Shown piece after piece: positions 24,229 to 35,704 of a DNA stretch of 64,000 nucleotides. Both the position numbers and the translations under genes were made by a program. Source of the DNA: Anagrus nilaparvatae (Eukaryota > Arthropoda > Insecta > Hymenoptera > Mymaridae); assembly GCA_022575985.1 (NCBI GenBank), contig JAKSXM010000040.1, positions 17,688,001-17,752,000 on the forward strand, written 5' to 3'. Below the pieces are notes generated by a model, which saw nothing but the letters and a program-made list of their open reading frames with translations, made no database searches and was not told the DNA's origin. Numbering within the stretch: the first letter of the stretch is position 1; the number at the start of each line of letters is the position of its first letter.

Positions 24229-27200
24229 TTTTTTTTATTTTTTATTATTATTGTTTTTTTTTATATATTAATTCTGACCAGATTCTGACGAGGTTGATTT
24301 TACTCTGGCTAAATTTTTTCGAGATCTTTGCTTATATAATTTTTTCCCTTTCCTTAAATAGTTTTTTTTTTATTGGGACTTTATGTTTCCGTCGCTTACA
24401 CGTGTTTCTTTTTTTTGTATTTTGTATATTCAGTGTAAAAAAAAATTTATTATTATATTTTTTTGTTAACAATTTAAGAGAAAAAAAAAATGTTTTCCGT
24501 CATTTCAGATCTAATAAACATATTTGGGTAGTTCCGATAGTCTATTATTCCCAGGTTTGTAGCGTCCTTAAATCATCATTGCCGTCCTGGAGCTTCTGCG
24601 TTTATTGTAAAAAAAAATCTTATCATTGCAGAATTTACTTATGTTCTACTTATTCTTATTTATTTCACAACTACATACTGTGGAGAACCTCATATGAAGA
24701 TTTTTACTTGGCTTAAAATTTTTTTTCGTGGTATTCTCGAAATTTATTTATTCGTATTCCTTTCTCTCAGGATTTTACCTAAGAAAAATGATTTTCTATC
24801 CCTTGTTATTGCTTAACTAAATGTTGAGGGGAAAAAAAAAATTTATGAACTTGGCGCATAATCCTGTTAATGAAAAAATAATAATGGACTTTTACTCTAT
24901 GTATTCTGAAGTAGCTAAAATTAGGGGTATTTCCTTATAGTTTAGCGACTTTGAAAACAAAGTTGCTTATTTATCTTAGAGTTATTCATTATATTTATAG
25001 AAAAAATTAGTGAGGAAAAAAAATTAGTTGATATCGGGGGAAGAATATTTTATTACTTAAATTAACATTCGTCTGAATTTCTTATTATATAATGTCCTAT
25101 ATATAAGGCTATTTTATTTTGTTTATTTTAAGCGGTGTTTGAACTTATATCTGTGCCGAAAGTTATAATGATTTGAAGAGTGGAAGAGTATGTGAAGGTC
25201 GTTCTTTCATTCCTTCTTTCTGTCGCTTCCTCATTCTCTCCCTCTTAGATTCTTGTATTTACTACCATTTTATAATATTTATGGGAATATTTGGTGGTGT
25301 AAGCATAGTTGTCAGATGGGTTATGTTTCTTTTATATATATTTTTTCAACCCTGTTTGTGTTTCTATTTCGTAATTCTCGATTATATTCAAGATTTGAGA
25401 TTTTAACTACTGTATTGCTTTACTAAAGGTTGGCTTAATTCTTGCAAAATACTTCATATGTGCTATTATTTTTTTTATTTGATGTTTCCATAAAGAAAAG
25501 GGGAAAAAATTACTTTATCATTGTTATGTTAGGAAAAGGACATTATTTTATTATTATTATTAATAGAAAATTTTTTTTATAATTTATACTTGAAAGAAAA
25601 AGGGTCAATTTATTATGACTTTATTATTATTATTATTTTTAAGTTGTTCCAAAAATAAAAGAACGACAGAACGGCAAACCGCAACCAAAAAAAAGGATTA
25701 TTCTATGGTTTGACAATAAAGAAAGAAAACTTGTTTCAATATGAAAAGAAAAATTATTTACCTTTATTTTCCTCCCAGTTCAATTTTTTATACATTTTTT
25801 TTTACAAAATTCGAATTTTTTCTTTTTACAATTTATATTTATTTCAATTGTACTGCATATTATATTTTTGTTAACAAGTTAAGTGAGATTGACAAAGAAA
25901 ACATTTATGTTTATATATTTATATACAATAACAAATTTCGCCTTTACAGTTTTGTGTTGTTTTTATTACATTATTCGAGTACATATTATCTTATAGTTAA
26001 ATTTATTCACTATCATTATTTGTTGTCAGAGTGGCGTATGATGAAACTACAGTTAGAATATGAACAGTTTTTTATTCTTATTTCTCTTTCAACCAATTTT
26101 TTGTTAGATTTACATATCTATATTTTTTGCTAGGAAGAGAAAAAAGATTACATTCTTTTACAGTACTTTATTTACTATTACATACTTATATTTTTATTTG
26201 GAGTCTTCTGACATTGCAATGTATAAAATATAATGTACTTTGTACTGCTGTTTTTACAATCTTTTGTTATTAATTTTTTCTTTACAGTTGCTTACATTTT
26301 ACAATATATATTTTTTACTTCGAGAGAGATATTTGTTTAGCATTTTGGTTATATTCTATTTTAATTTTATTAGTGAAATATTGCTTCCTGATAATTCTAA
26401 TTTGTTTCGGAAGTATATTTTTTGAATGAAAAACAAAAAAAGTAAAATGTATTGGAATGACGAAAAATTAAATGTGGGGGAAATTCTGAAAGGTACTGAG
26501 TTTGTCATTAGTTTTGAAAGTGAAACTTGTTGGATTGTTTCTAATCTTTGCTTTTTCTCTTAGGACTGGAACTAGAAACAAGCTCTATCTGTTATTCCGA
26601 AAAAAGAGCAATAAAGTTAACGTTTCTAAGTTTTATTTCTGTTTCGGGATAGATAGCATTTCTAGAGTCCCTTGATTTTTGTAATCGAGTAAACTACGAA
26701 AAATTATTGTAAGAGATGTAATGATTCTTTAATAATATCGTTCCTTATTTAAGGTTTTCCTTATTTTACGTAAGACATGGGTCACCTATTCAGAAAAGAA
26801 AATTATAAGATATTTTAGAGCCGAGTTAGATTTTCCGAATTTTTTTTATTGTCTACGTTTAATGCGACGTGCAGTCGTTAATACGTTTTTTTTTCTTATT
26901 TTTACAAACTTAACATTAGTACAAATGGATTAAAATCTAATCCATTACCTCCAATACAATTTTTCAAAATCATCAGTATATAATTGCTAAAGTGAAAAAA
27001 GAAAAAGAGGACAATATTCTAGAAAAAGGCATATCAAAATAAAAGACAAAGACAAAAGAAAAACTACGGTTCTGGGAAAATAACATCCATTGTATTCTTT
27101 GTTATTTTGTTCAGTGAGTTTGGATAATATCCAACTCTTTCCGAGTATGAAACTTATTTTCTACCAACTTATTCATTAAAATCAGATGACTTTAAAAGAC

Positions 27201-30200
27201 AATTTCTTCAGGATCGAAATCTCTCAGATGTACAATAATAGTTACTAATAATTAGCAATTTAAAAAAAATTGCCGTCGGGAATCGCTATTTTAAACATTA
27301 TCTTTATATTTCTTCCCGACGTGTGTTAAAAGTTTTCCATTTTTCTTTCATTACCCGTGACTTTGGGAGTAATTTATCTACTTAATTTATTATTTATTCT
27401 AACTTCTTAGACTATTGGATGTTATTTCCCTAGAATCGTTCTTATGAGATAACTTAACAACGAATTTAATCATTAAAACTTTACTCTTTGACCGCATAGA
27501 AGTTATTTTTCAAAGCTTGTTTATCAGGAAAAAAATTAAAAATAAACAACTAAATAATTTCTTATCCGTTCTGGTTGGAGTCACCTATTGACTTTAAATT
27601 TGGTTGCAATTCGAAGGTCTTATAATACTGGATATAGAACTTGTATATATGGAGAAGAAGAAAAGGAAATATTATTCAGATTCGGGGGGTAATGATGTTA
27701 GATATAGTTCTACTTCGTCCGTAGTACAAGTATATGGGTATTTTTACTCAAAACATGTATTTTTAGTTATTTTGTTTTTGAGTTTTTTTGGGGGGGGGTA
27801 GTAAATTTAGAGAATTCTCGGCTTTCCTCAAAGGGGTTTCCTTCTGGAGGTTTTAGATGGAAAAATAAACAAAGTTAAAACTAAATAAATGTCCTAGTAA
27901 ATGGGTAATACCAAAAAAGGTTAACTATCAATATATTCAACAAATTGGTTGGTTCTTATTATTAAAAAAAAAATAACAATCATCAAAATTCACCTTATGC
28001 ATAGAATTGCAAGAATTTCCCGAATTTGAAACTGCTCATTGGGTTTCTGCTGTATTGTTAAAGGTTCACCGTATTTTGTTACCGAAAGGTGATTTAATAT
28101 TTTTAAACTTCTATTCGAAATAAAAATATTATTAAGTATTATATTTTATACAAATGTGATTTTTATTCCTTGTTAGAAGAAGATTTTATTGGTAAAAGGA
28201 AAAGAAATTATTTGGTAATGGTGGTTTCTGGACCCGCCACGGAGAAATTAATTTGCTTGAAACAAATAGTGGTTATTTTTATAGTATTTCCTATGACAAT
28301 AAAATAAATTTTAATACATGAAAAAAAAAATACGACTTAAGATTTGTCCGTCCAGGTCGTTTTAAACTAAAGTAAACTTAAAACTCTAAGTTATTCTAAT
28401 ATTGTTTATTATATTTGTATATATTTTTTTTACTAAATTTACCCTTAATAGCAGTTAACTTAAAGTCCATACGAATTATTTTATAATTAAATTTATGATT
28501 ATTTATAACTAGAAGTTTTCCTCTCTCTTAGAATTAAATTGTATATAAAAACTATTTGTACTTTTATAAAATTTAAAATTTTATATATATTTTTACTGTC
28601 TAAGTCTTTATTTCCTATCACTTAATATTAAAATTGGTGATTATTATACGGAAAAAGAAAATCTATAAAAGAGAAAGAAAAAAAAAATGGTCGTATATAA
28701 GCGTCAATATTTCCCCAAATATACTTATTTAGTACGAAAAGATATTAGAGTATCTTCAAAACGGGGGTAAAGAGAATTTATGTTATGTGCTCGTGGAGGA
28801 GCAGGACATCAAAGGCATTTTACTTTAATTTGATACTGATATCACAGATATTTACGTTTTTTTTTCCCGAATCCTGAAGATTCTGAGGATTTTGTTATTC
28901 TAGATTTATGGACTTAATTTTAACGTTCTACTTATATAAGAAACTATCATTCTTTAATGTAGATTCGCGGTGAGGTTACTGAAAAAGAACAATAATTTAT
29001 CTACTAGAAAATTATTTTCTAACGTATATCTATTCTGGGGCGAATTTGAGGAATATTGCATCTAAAAGGCGTAATATTGTCTTATTTGTTAGGAGAGAAG
29101 AATGTGGGAAAAATATTCTAGGAAAAAATAGAAATATATCTTTAGTTTATATTCTAATGATAATTTGGGATTTATCCGTTGTTCACGGATTTCTCGATAC
29201 ATTATTTTTCCTACCTTTACTATACCATTCAAAAGAGAAGGATCAGTTCAAAAGACCGAAATCATAGTCAGATCGTTCCCTTTTGTGTTGTAATAGCAAA
29301 AACGAATCCCCTTTTTTTTTCTAAATTTGGGATACTATTTAAAAATAATCAAAAACTTCAAATTTAATAACTAAAACATTTTTTAAGGTTCAGAGGGATA
29401 TTATACAACCTTGTGTTCCTAATGCATCATTCCCAGAAAAATGGTTTTTCAAACACAGGCTTCAGCTAAATTATTGTTATAATTAATATTATTATTAGTT
29501 AGCCTAAAAAAAAATCTACGCTTAAGAATGATTTAGATGGTAAAATATGGGTTGAAAATTTGATTTTCTGATTTTTCATTCTTATTCTCTAGGTTTCGAT
29601 TTTTCAAATTGGAGATCTATTTATTACTACATAGATATTTATAAGTAATGGTGGCTTTTTAATTTCCTGAACAATTAATCTTATCGGTAATCCATGTCTA
29701 TTACAAGTTAATCTAGAATAAAGAGTATTGATCTCATTAGATTTTCTAAGGGTCTTAAAAAAACAAAGAATAGAAAAATCTTTATTTCCGTCGAGGATTG
29801 ATTGGAAAAATCATTCAAAGAAAAAGGGTTTATGTTATAGTTTTTTTTTTACTTTTTGTATTCTTTTTTTTTTTGCATACGCCGATTTTTTCCTTGCGTA
29901 CAGCACAGTTAACGAGATTCTTATTTTCAACCTGATATAGACGGCATCATTTTGGAAAACCATTTTGCAGTAAGGTTTTGATTCGCATATTATCTACATC
30001 TTTTTCAAGATACTTGATCTATTTGCTGGATTCTATCGCGGCCTACTATCAGACTTAGCCTACTATCAGAAGTTATGTTTGCGTAGGGTAAAATTTTTTG
30101 AATTTTCTTTTTATGATTTTCATGAAAGAAAGAAAATTTCTTATTCATTAAAGAAGGGAAAGATTACATTAGACCCATAGTCAAGGGTGATACCAAGTCT

Positions 30201-31138
30201 CTACTAGTTAAAGGAGAAATTAAGGATAAAATAATAGATAAAACGGGATAAATATGAAGAGATAATATATAATTTAAATTATATAATAATTTTCGTTATT
30301 AAGTTTGTACCTGATTAATACGAACTATACATTGAGTTTTTCGTAAATCCAATTTCACTTTATAGTTTTCCTTTCTTTTTTATATTTTATTAGAAAAAAT
30401 AAAGGAGAAAATATCGAGTCGGGGAGTATTGAAATAAGCCAAATGAAAAAATAATGAAGTTATTTATGACAAGTCAGACCTGTCCTAAATTATGCCGATC
30501 CCGACTGAAACTTTTCGTGATTTAGTAATCACTATCAAGTTACTTGTTTAAAGGAAAAAAGGGGCGAGTTATTGTTTAATATCTACGGATTTGTAGATTC
30601 AATACAAACAAACGAAAAAAAAAACTTGTATAGAAGATGAAAAAATTGAAAAAACTCAATTCCACCAATAAATCAAAGTTTGTTACAATTTGTTAGCCGT
30701 AAGTAAGTTTACACGATACTTTAGAGTAGAAGAATTTTGTTTTCTTCTCAAAGCCCAAAATCTCAAAGGGTAGTTACATTTCATATCTCTCTCGCAGTAA
30801 TTACATTTGAAAAAATTAATTGGTTTTTAGATTCTATTCATTTTTTTTTATTCTTAATCCTTTCTCAAGCATAGAATGATTAGTTTTCCTTAATTATGAA
30901 ATATTATTTTTATAGATTTTATACCCCCAAAAATCTGTTCCCCTTTACAGGAGCAAAAAATTCTATGCTTAAAAAAATGACTTATTGTTTTTTTTTTATT
31001 GCATTGTCTTAATTACTTATTTTTTTATCTTTTACTTATTTATATTATTAAAGAAAATTACTTGTAAAAAGAATTAACGGTGCCATATTTGTAGGTCTTG
31101 TTTTTTGTCTTGGTTCCTTGTTTTGGGTTGATGGTGGT
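24229..31138. other. Long AT-rich stretch without a supported gene
   Basis: 24.2-26.4 kb is strongly T-rich on the plus strand with only low-complexity frames. From about 26.4 to 31 kb the composition is more even and homopolymer runs are fewer, so decayed coding sequence may lie here, but I cannot assign any. A G9 tract lies at about 27,790. Open frames at 25,741, 27,604, 29,046 and 29,728 show no domain and look like chance. Confidence 0.5.
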
Positions 31139-31357
31139 TTATTGTCCATCCTGTTTTGAGTTTAGTTGTATGGCCATTTTTTCTCTTGTGGTTGTTCCAT
31201 ATTGCCTCTGTAGCGTCAATTGTCCTTGTGGTCTGTTAATAACTTGGCCGATTATTGTTCTGCTTTTAATGATTAGACATGGTCCTAATTCGCTTCCTAC
31301 TTCAACCAAAAAATGAAAAGGTGATTTATGGAATTGTTGGATACGGAATAGATACAA
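31139..31357 (-). CDS. Possible short coding remnant or exon
   Basis: An open minus-strand stretch of about 70 codons with locally raised GC and non-random residue use (for example GPCLIIKSRTIIGQVIN), but no ATG at its head. It may be an exon that takes its start from elsewhere, or a decayed ORF. In another frame on the same strand an open stretch continues downstream to about 31,070. No family is recognised. Confidence 0.25.
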   Translation of the reverse strand: MYLFRIQQFHKSPFHFLVEVGSELGPCLIIKSRTIIGQVINRPQGQLTLQRQYGTTTREKMAIQLNSKQDGQ

Positions 31358-32256
31358 TTTTTTTTTTTAATATTTACTTTTTTTTTTTTTTACCTTTTTA
31401 ATTTTTGTTGTGCTCTTTTATTTTATTATTCCTGCATTCGGAGTTTTTGTTCATTGCAGCGAATTTTGTTATCGTTCACTTTTTCCTATTATTTTTATTT
31501 ATTTTTACTTTGAAAGAAAGAAGAAAAAAAAATGATAATAGATTTCCGAGAGGAAAAAAGTTTCTCCGATCCCTTTTTCTCTCAAGTGTTGAGAAAAAGG
31601 GTTTAGTTTAGACACTCATTTTTGCAGGAATACTGAGGGTCTTTCAGTTTTTTCCTTGGGTTTTATAGGTAAAATTCGTTAGCTTATTCCTTGTGCGCGT
31701 GGGAGTGTTATCCCCCTCTTCGCATATTGGGACCGTTGCATTCTGCTATATTATGCACAGTTGGACTTCCCTCTTATTCTTATTGGTTGACTATATATAT
31801 AGTGGGGGTTCATATCGATTGGTAATATGGGCCTTTGTATTCTTTATTCCCTCTTTGTGGTTTATGCAGATTAAGCTTGCTTTTGGGTGTGGGTGGGGTT
31901 TTCTCCCTCTTTTTGTTTCAAAAAAAAATTATGATTTATTATTTAGCCATTTTGTTGGTTGTCATTTTATAACATTAATATTTGTTTATTATTGTATATT
32001 CTCTTTTTTCTATTTTTCTATTTATTTTGAAAGAGAAAAAAAAATTATTCAAAGTAAAATATTGTATGTACCAAACTTTTATTGCTATGGTTGTATGGGG
32101 ATAAAGAAAATTATACTTTTTGTAAGAAAAAAAATTTATTAATAATCCAAGAATGTTGAACATGATTTACAATGATTGATTTTTGCATTCATTTATATAC
32201 TTGCAAAAAAAAATTAAAAAAAAATGAATATGAAAGAAAAATTATGTTCGATTATT
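31358..32256. other. Stretch without a supported gene
   Basis: A higher-GC patch at about 31,690-31,910 has open frames on both strands, all broken or low in meaning. The rest is T-rich low-complexity sequence. Confidence 0.45.
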
Positions 32257-33440
32257 TCATAAATGTGTTTTCTTTGCTACTCTTGATTTTCTTTCTAGTA
32301 GATATTTCGGGTCTGCTACGTTGGGTCTTTTGCACCACATGCAATTGCCGGTTTCTCTCCTACTTTTCCTGTGGCAATGTATTAATTCACAGTGTATTTG
32401 CAGCATGTCATAGGCCTCTTGTGAATTTTCTTTTAGTCTTTGTATGATTACCGCTTGATTCCTTATTTCTTGTCTTAGGCCTTCTATCTCTCTTGCCATT
32501 TTATGATCTCTTGGTATTATTCCGGCTTCTTGTTGCGCAATTTCTTCAATATCTCCATTCACCCATCTGTTTGACCATGGGAAAATTTCATGGTTTTCTC
32601 CAAATCCTGGCTTTCCTTGATTTGGTAGGTAATTTATAGTATTTCCAGGGCATTGCCATATTCCCGTTTGGCTTGTTTCATTTATGGATTGTTTTTTATT
32701 GTCAGTGCTTTGCCATAATGTACTTGGAGTGCTTACTGCCCCATTGCTTGTGGGTATGTAGGTATTTGTTGCTTGAGCGTTGTATCTGCTCTGTATCCAT
32801 TGTATTGCTTCATTGCCAGTTAATGTTAAATCATTTTCAGGGCTTTCTCTCCTATTTTGCGTTGGTATCTCTGGGATTGTATCTCCGAATATTATCTTAT
32901 TGTGTCTTACGCTGTTCATTTCAATTTCTTGTTGATCTTCGCTAACGACTATTATAACTGGATCTTCTTCACCTGGGTTTTGCATTATTTTTCCAAATAT
33001 TTCCGGTGTTCCTGGTTCAGTTGATTCCTGAATACCAAACAATTTTTTGAAATTTTCCCTTTCTTCTAAAGTTAGGAAAGGTGAATCATCCCCTCCTTGT
33101 ATGTTGGATAGATTTCCCGCTGATTTTAAATATTTCCTTGGTTTAGAACTATTTTCTATTTCTGCCTTTGCTTTTTCTTTCGTTTTTCGAGTTAGTAATT
33201 CTCGTAGTAAATTTTCAGGCTTCCGGTTATTCCCTGGTTTCTTTATTGTTTTTACTTTCCAATTTCCCTTGATGTCGCTGATAATAATTGGAATTCTGGA
33301 TTTTTCTATTATTCTCATAACTTTATTTCCTGACTTTGGATAAAAAAAAATGCGATACACACTAGCTGTTGTATTTTTTAATTCTGTTGCCTTGATAATA
33401 TTTATTTTTGTGTATGGTGTCTTGCTTTGTTTGTTTTACT
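32257..33440 (-). CDS. Unrecognised accessory protein with a C-terminal CH..CxWC motif
   Basis: An open frame of about 390 codons. Coding-like sequence begins near 33,440, well before the first internal ATG (about 33,318), and only GTG occurs at 33,360. The true start is therefore either the ATG at 33,318 (about 353 residues) or lies on an upstream exon. The N-terminal 50 residues are basic, with a strand-like RIPIIISDIKGNW. The middle is hydrophilic and Asn/Gln/Pro-rich. A heptad-like helix (about 290-315 counting from the GTG) leads to a Cys/His cluster: CELIHCHRKSRRETGNCMWC, a likely zinc site. The neighbour at 33,535-33,837 shares both the CH..CxWC motif and the PIxII strand. It is sense to gag-pol-env. 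Function unknown. Confidence 0.6.
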
Positions 33441-33534
33441 TGGTCTTGTGGTGAGGGCAAGAGAAAAAATTGTTCCTTTTTTTTTTATAGGTTTTTATTG
33501 TATCGTCTATGTTATTATTATTATTTGTTTCTTT

Positions 33535-33837
33535 TTACATCCACCCTTTTCTCATATCGGTGTCATACGTATCTTTTAATATTTTTTCTTTTTCTTGTTT
33601 CTCCCAGGATTTTTGAATTTTAACAATTTTCTTTTCAATGTTTATTATAAAAATTGGGTTTTCTTTTTTCTTTTGTAGACACCATTTACATTTTCGATTT
33701 CCAAAAATTTCACGTTTTTTATGACAGGGTTTATTAATTATTTTTCTTTTATTCCAGATTTCAAATAATTTGTCGGTATTGTCTAGTATCTCTTTATATT
33801 CAACTATTTTTCTTGCCTTTTCGTTTGCTTGGTCCAT
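33535..33837 (-). CDS. Unrecognised 100-residue protein with a CH..CxWC motif
   Basis: ATG-started (AAGATGG context), highly charged and Lys-rich. It contains PCHKKREIFGNRKCKWC, which parallels the Cys/His cluster of the ORF just downstream, and a following NPIFIINIE strand that parallels the PIIISDIK strand there. The two may be paralogous domains, or two exons of one gene: a weak GTAAAA donor overlaps the stop, but no convincing acceptor keeps the frame. No family is recognised. Confidence 0.5.
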   Translation of the reverse strand: MDQANEKARKIVEYKEILDNTDKLFEIWNKRKIINKPCHKKREIFGNRKCKWCLQKKKENPIFIINIEKKIVKIQKSWEKQEKEKILKDTYDTDMRKGWM

Positions 33838-34117
33838 CTTATCGTTTTATTTAGTATTCTGATTGTTTGCTGGAACATTTGATATTTATGATTTTTAATC
33901 GTGATGTCGAATATTATACTATTATTTATTATTTTTGTTTTGTCTGGTTTGAGTAAGTTTTATATCCGGTTAAATTGTTATCGTTATTATTTAGAAAGGG
34001 AAAAAAAATATAGGTATTGAATTATTGAATGTTATTGAGTCTAAGTGGTCTGATAACAGAAAGAAGGTGTTTATGTTTTAATATTGTTTAATAATGGCAT
34101 TTTGCGATTGGGGTGGG

Positions 34118-34321
34118 TATAAAAATTTGTCGTATCTTGAAGTATTTTATTAATTGTATAGAAGTGGTAGATTCATTTTTTGCTCTCATCTCATTCTGAT
34201 TGTTAGTCGAGAAAAACTGTATAATTTACTTTATGGTGATACGTGGCCGTTTTTTTTTGGTTAGTATTTATTTATATTCCTGGTTGTAAAAAAATTATTC
34301 AGCGTTTTTTTTATTTTAGTA
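34118..34321 (+). promoter_or_regulatory. TATA box and 5'UTR intron of the first F-box/LRR gene
   Basis: TATAAAAA at 34,118-34,125 is followed by about 130 bp of likely 5' exon, a possible donor G|GTTAGT at 34,260 and an acceptor TTTTATTTTAG ending at 34,319. The start codon is two bases later. The upstream exon contains one ATG, whose frame would end in a stop overlapping the main start. Confidence 0.5.
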
Positions 34322-35704
34322 ATGGAAAGGTTGGATTTTGATTGTTTTTCTCAAATTTGGAAGCGGTTGGAAATTCCTGATCAGATGTCTTTGGCGTGCG
34401 TTAGTGCTTATTGTAATATTATGTCAGAAACTGCTTGGCAGCGTACAGTTAAATTAGAAGTCTGTTACGGAGGTCAATATACCACTAATGAGGGTAATTA
34501 TCTTTTAGACATTGAGCTTATTCCCTTAGAATCTGTTAATAATCTTTTCCGGCACATGTCTGGCGTGAAAAACGTATATTTAAATGTCATGCTCCCTGAA
34601 GATTTTGCTGTTCAGCAGCATTTGTGTAAGCTGTTAAGCATTACTCTCAAAAATTTTCCACGCTTGATTGACTTATCTTGTACGAATATTATTTTAAATC
34701 GCGATCATATAGGTCTTTTCCATTCACATGTCTTAAATTTATATCATTTTTCTTTTAACCGAATGTCTCCTTGGTTCTACAGGCATTTTCCCGCATTGAT
34801 TTCTACTTTTTATAATTTGCGTGAGCTAAGGTCGTTTAATCTTCAGTTAAATACTGAAGGTGTAGAAACACCTGCTCCATTAAAATTACCAGCTATGCCT
34901 GTAACCTTTTCGAACCTGCTTGTTTATGGCACTATTGCTACCCCTTTTCCGCAGTGTATTGTTTATCCTGAACGCATGGATGAGCTTGGCTACTTATCTA
35001 TGGGACCTGATTTTAATTGCTTAATTTGTTGCAATAATCCCAAGGATAATAATTTAGCTCATATTTTACTTATGACCAACTTAACTGTACTTCGTATCCC
35101 TTATAGTGATATTGATGATGCTGGGCTTCAAAAGATCTGCTTGAGCTTACCTAAAATTGCGCGACTTGACATAAGTGCGTGCTTTAACACTACTCCTGAG
35201 AGTTATCAGTATCTTAAAGAATTGCGTAGCCTGTCATATTTGGCTGTTGCTTATTTGCCTGTACCCTATTTGTGTTTAAAAGATTTAAAATTACGCACCC
35301 TTGATGTGTCATGTAGTTCTCTCGCTAATAATTGTTTATTAAATTTATTGATGGAAATGCCTACTTTGTGCTACGCTATGTATGATACGGATTATATTGG
35401 TTTTCGTAAATATTCTGATGGAAATTTGGAATATTTTCGTAAGGTTCTTGCTCAATTTTCTATTTTCGTGGAACATCTTGATCGGGATATTTATTTGCAT
35501 CTTCAATTAAATCTTTATACTACCTTTGTTCGGGAGTATAATTTAGGCAATTATCCTAATTTAATTCTATGTCATGCGCGTCATATGGGTTCTCCTGTAT
35601 TCTTTTTGCAGTCATATTTTTATTACACTACACTAGTGTTGCCTCATTCTTTTTATTATTATGATTATGTCGTAAATGATAGCGAAGATGAGGATTCAGA
35701 TTAG
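34322..35704 (+). CDS. F-box/LRR-like protein A
   Basis: One intact coding exon, 460 residues, starting ATGGAA just after a splice acceptor. Residues 4-40 fit an F-box in spacing (L-x2-D-C ... IW..L.I.D ... V ... W) and align without gaps to the F-box of the host-like gene at 59.8-60.1 kb. The rest is irregular leucine-rich repeats (for example LTVLRIPYSDIDDAGLQ, then LDIS.C). The tail is Tyr-rich and ends in an acidic DSEDEDSD. F-box proteins bring substrates to SCF ubiquitin ligases through Skp1; the LRR part would choose the substrate. It is a clear paralogue of the gene at 38,506-39,876 (shared VxNLFR, DFAxQQH, LNRDHI and LxISACF). It is antisense to gag-pol-env. Confidence 0.8.
   Translation: MERLDFDCFSQIWKRLEIPDQMSLACVSAYCNIMSETAWQRTVKLEVCYGGQYTTNEGNYLLDIELIPLESVNNLFRHMSGVKNVYLNVMLPEDFAVQQHLCKLLSITLKNFPRLIDLSCTNIILNRDHIGLFHSHVLNLYHFSFNRMSPWFYRHFPALISTFYNLRELRSFNLQLNTEGVETPAPLKLPAMPVTFSNLLVYGTIATPFPQCIVYPERMDELGYLSMGPDFNCLICCNNPKDNNLAHILLMTNLTVLRIPYSDIDDAGLQKICLSLPKIARLDISACFNTTPESYQYLKELRSLSYLAVAYLPVPYLCLKDLKLRTLDVSCSSLANNCLLNLLMEMPTLCYAMYDTDYIGFRKYSDGNLEYFRKVLAQFSIFVEHLDRDIYLHLQLNLYTTFVREYNLGNYPNLILCHARHMGSPVFFLQSYFYYTTLVLPHSFYYYDYVVNDSEDEDSD

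Noticed and set aside
24210..24716. Plus-strand frame rich in Phe, Leu and Tyr that looks like membrane spans
   Set aside because: T-rich DNA makes Phe/Leu/Tyr frames by chance. It has no domain and partly opposes the coiled-coil ORF start. The same applies to frames at 25,741, 31,405, 36,472, 37,800 and 43,349.
26426..26652. Possible two-exon 51-residue ORF (donor AAAG|GTACTG at 26,493, acceptor CTCTTAG at 26,563)
   Set aside because: Splice signals are passable and the frame joins, but there is no family, no promoter and no neighbouring exon. Such joins are common by chance in 64 kb.
31693..32142. Plus-strand 149-codon frame in a higher-GC patch
   Set aside because: No motif, hydrophobic and Phe-rich. 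Minus-strand frames over the same patch are equally broken, so no strand can be chosen.
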